A stretch of DNA of 6,525 bases from the NCBI GenBank assembly GCA_026713405.1, contig JAPOON010000875.1:1-6525 (forward strand), read 5' to 3'. This stretch comes from Gammaproteobacteria bacterium (GTDB lineage Bacteria > Pseudomonadota > Gammaproteobacteria > Pseudomonadales > Azotimanducaceae_A). Shown one piece after another: positions 6,328-6,525 of this stretch. Numbering within the stretch: the stretch's first letter is position 1; every line of letters begins with the position of its first letter. Under the pieces are notes generated by a model. That model was given only the letters and a program-made list of their open reading frames with translations. It was not told where the DNA came from and searched no databases. Both the position numbers and the translations under genes were made by a program.

Positions 6328-6525
6328 ATGAGTGAGCAAATCCGGTACCGCATCACCGGCAGCCTGTTTCTGCTGGCCCTGGCAATCATCTTTCTCCCCA
6401 TGCTTTTTGACGGTGACGGTGTCCCCGGCGTGGAAGTCGCACTGATCGAAACCGACTTCGTGCCGGAAGCCGTGCAGCGCCTCGAAGACGCAGCCCCGGC
6501 CAGCGACTTCGCCGAGCGCGTCGCG
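6328..6525 (+). CDS. dedD: DedD-like SPOR-family protein, N-terminal part (3' end outside window)
   Basis: Sixty-six codons are visible before the window ends. ATG immediately follows the folC stop with no gap. The N-terminus is a short polar stretch (MSEQIRYRITG) and then the hydrophobic segment SLFLLALAIIFLPMLFDG (residues 12-29). This closely resembles the DedD start, where a cytoplasmic tip precedes one transmembrane helix ending in FLPMLFDG. The following acidic, Pro/Ala-containing region fits the periplasmic linker. The peptidoglycan-binding SPOR domain expected at the C-terminus lies outside, so it is not seen here. DedD proteins bind denuded septal glycan and assist cell division. The place after folC is the conserved position of dedD, usually followed by cvpA and purF. 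No strong ribosome site is seen, so translation is probably coupled to folC. Confidence 0.88.
   Translation, partial: MSEQIRYRITGSLFLLALAIIFLPMLFDGDGVPGVEVALIETDFVPEAVQRLEDAAPASDFAERVA

Overview
This window looks like a chromosomal housekeeping segment of a high-GC gammaproteobacterium. A hand count of positions 1201-1300 gives 67% G+C. The order asd - truA - trpF - trpB - trpA - folC - dedD matches the conserved asd/usg - (fimV) - truA - trpF(BA) - accD - folC - dedD - cvpA - purF neighbourhood of many gammaproteobacteria. I cannot assign a genus or family from sequence alone.

Layout. Positions 1-830 hold the 3' part of an aspartate-semialdehyde dehydrogenase with its catalytic Cys and His. 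A short spacer leads to truA (874-1728). On the minus strand, converging on truA and overlapping its last 10 bases, is a small unrecognised gene (1719-2093) for a membrane-anchored coiled-coil protein. Its coding sequence carries 21-bp tandem repeats and is much less GC-rich than its neighbours. A divergent intergenic region (2094-2337) contains a good sigma70-type promoter (TATAAT at 2204-2209) and a leader of about 120 nt before trpF. trpF, trpB and trpA are tightly packed, with 17-bp and 4-bp overlaps, and start with TTG, GTG and GTG. A 72-nt spacer with possible RNA structure precedes folC, and the 5' end of dedD (SPOR family) follows with no gap.

Function. TrpF, TrpB and TrpA catalyse phosphoribosylanthranilate isomerisation and the last two reactions of tryptophan synthesis. 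FolC makes dihydrofolate and folate polyglutamates. TruA modifies the anticodon arm of tRNAs. Asd supplies the lysine, threonine, methionine and diaminopimelate branch. DedD belongs to a septal cell-wall protein family.

Novelty. I see no defence system, mobile element, RNA gene or clearly new multi-gene system. The points worth a second look are the repeat-built coiled-coil protein between truA and trpF, the absence of accD between trpA and folC (and of fimV between asd and truA), and possible ribosome-site masking upstream of folC.
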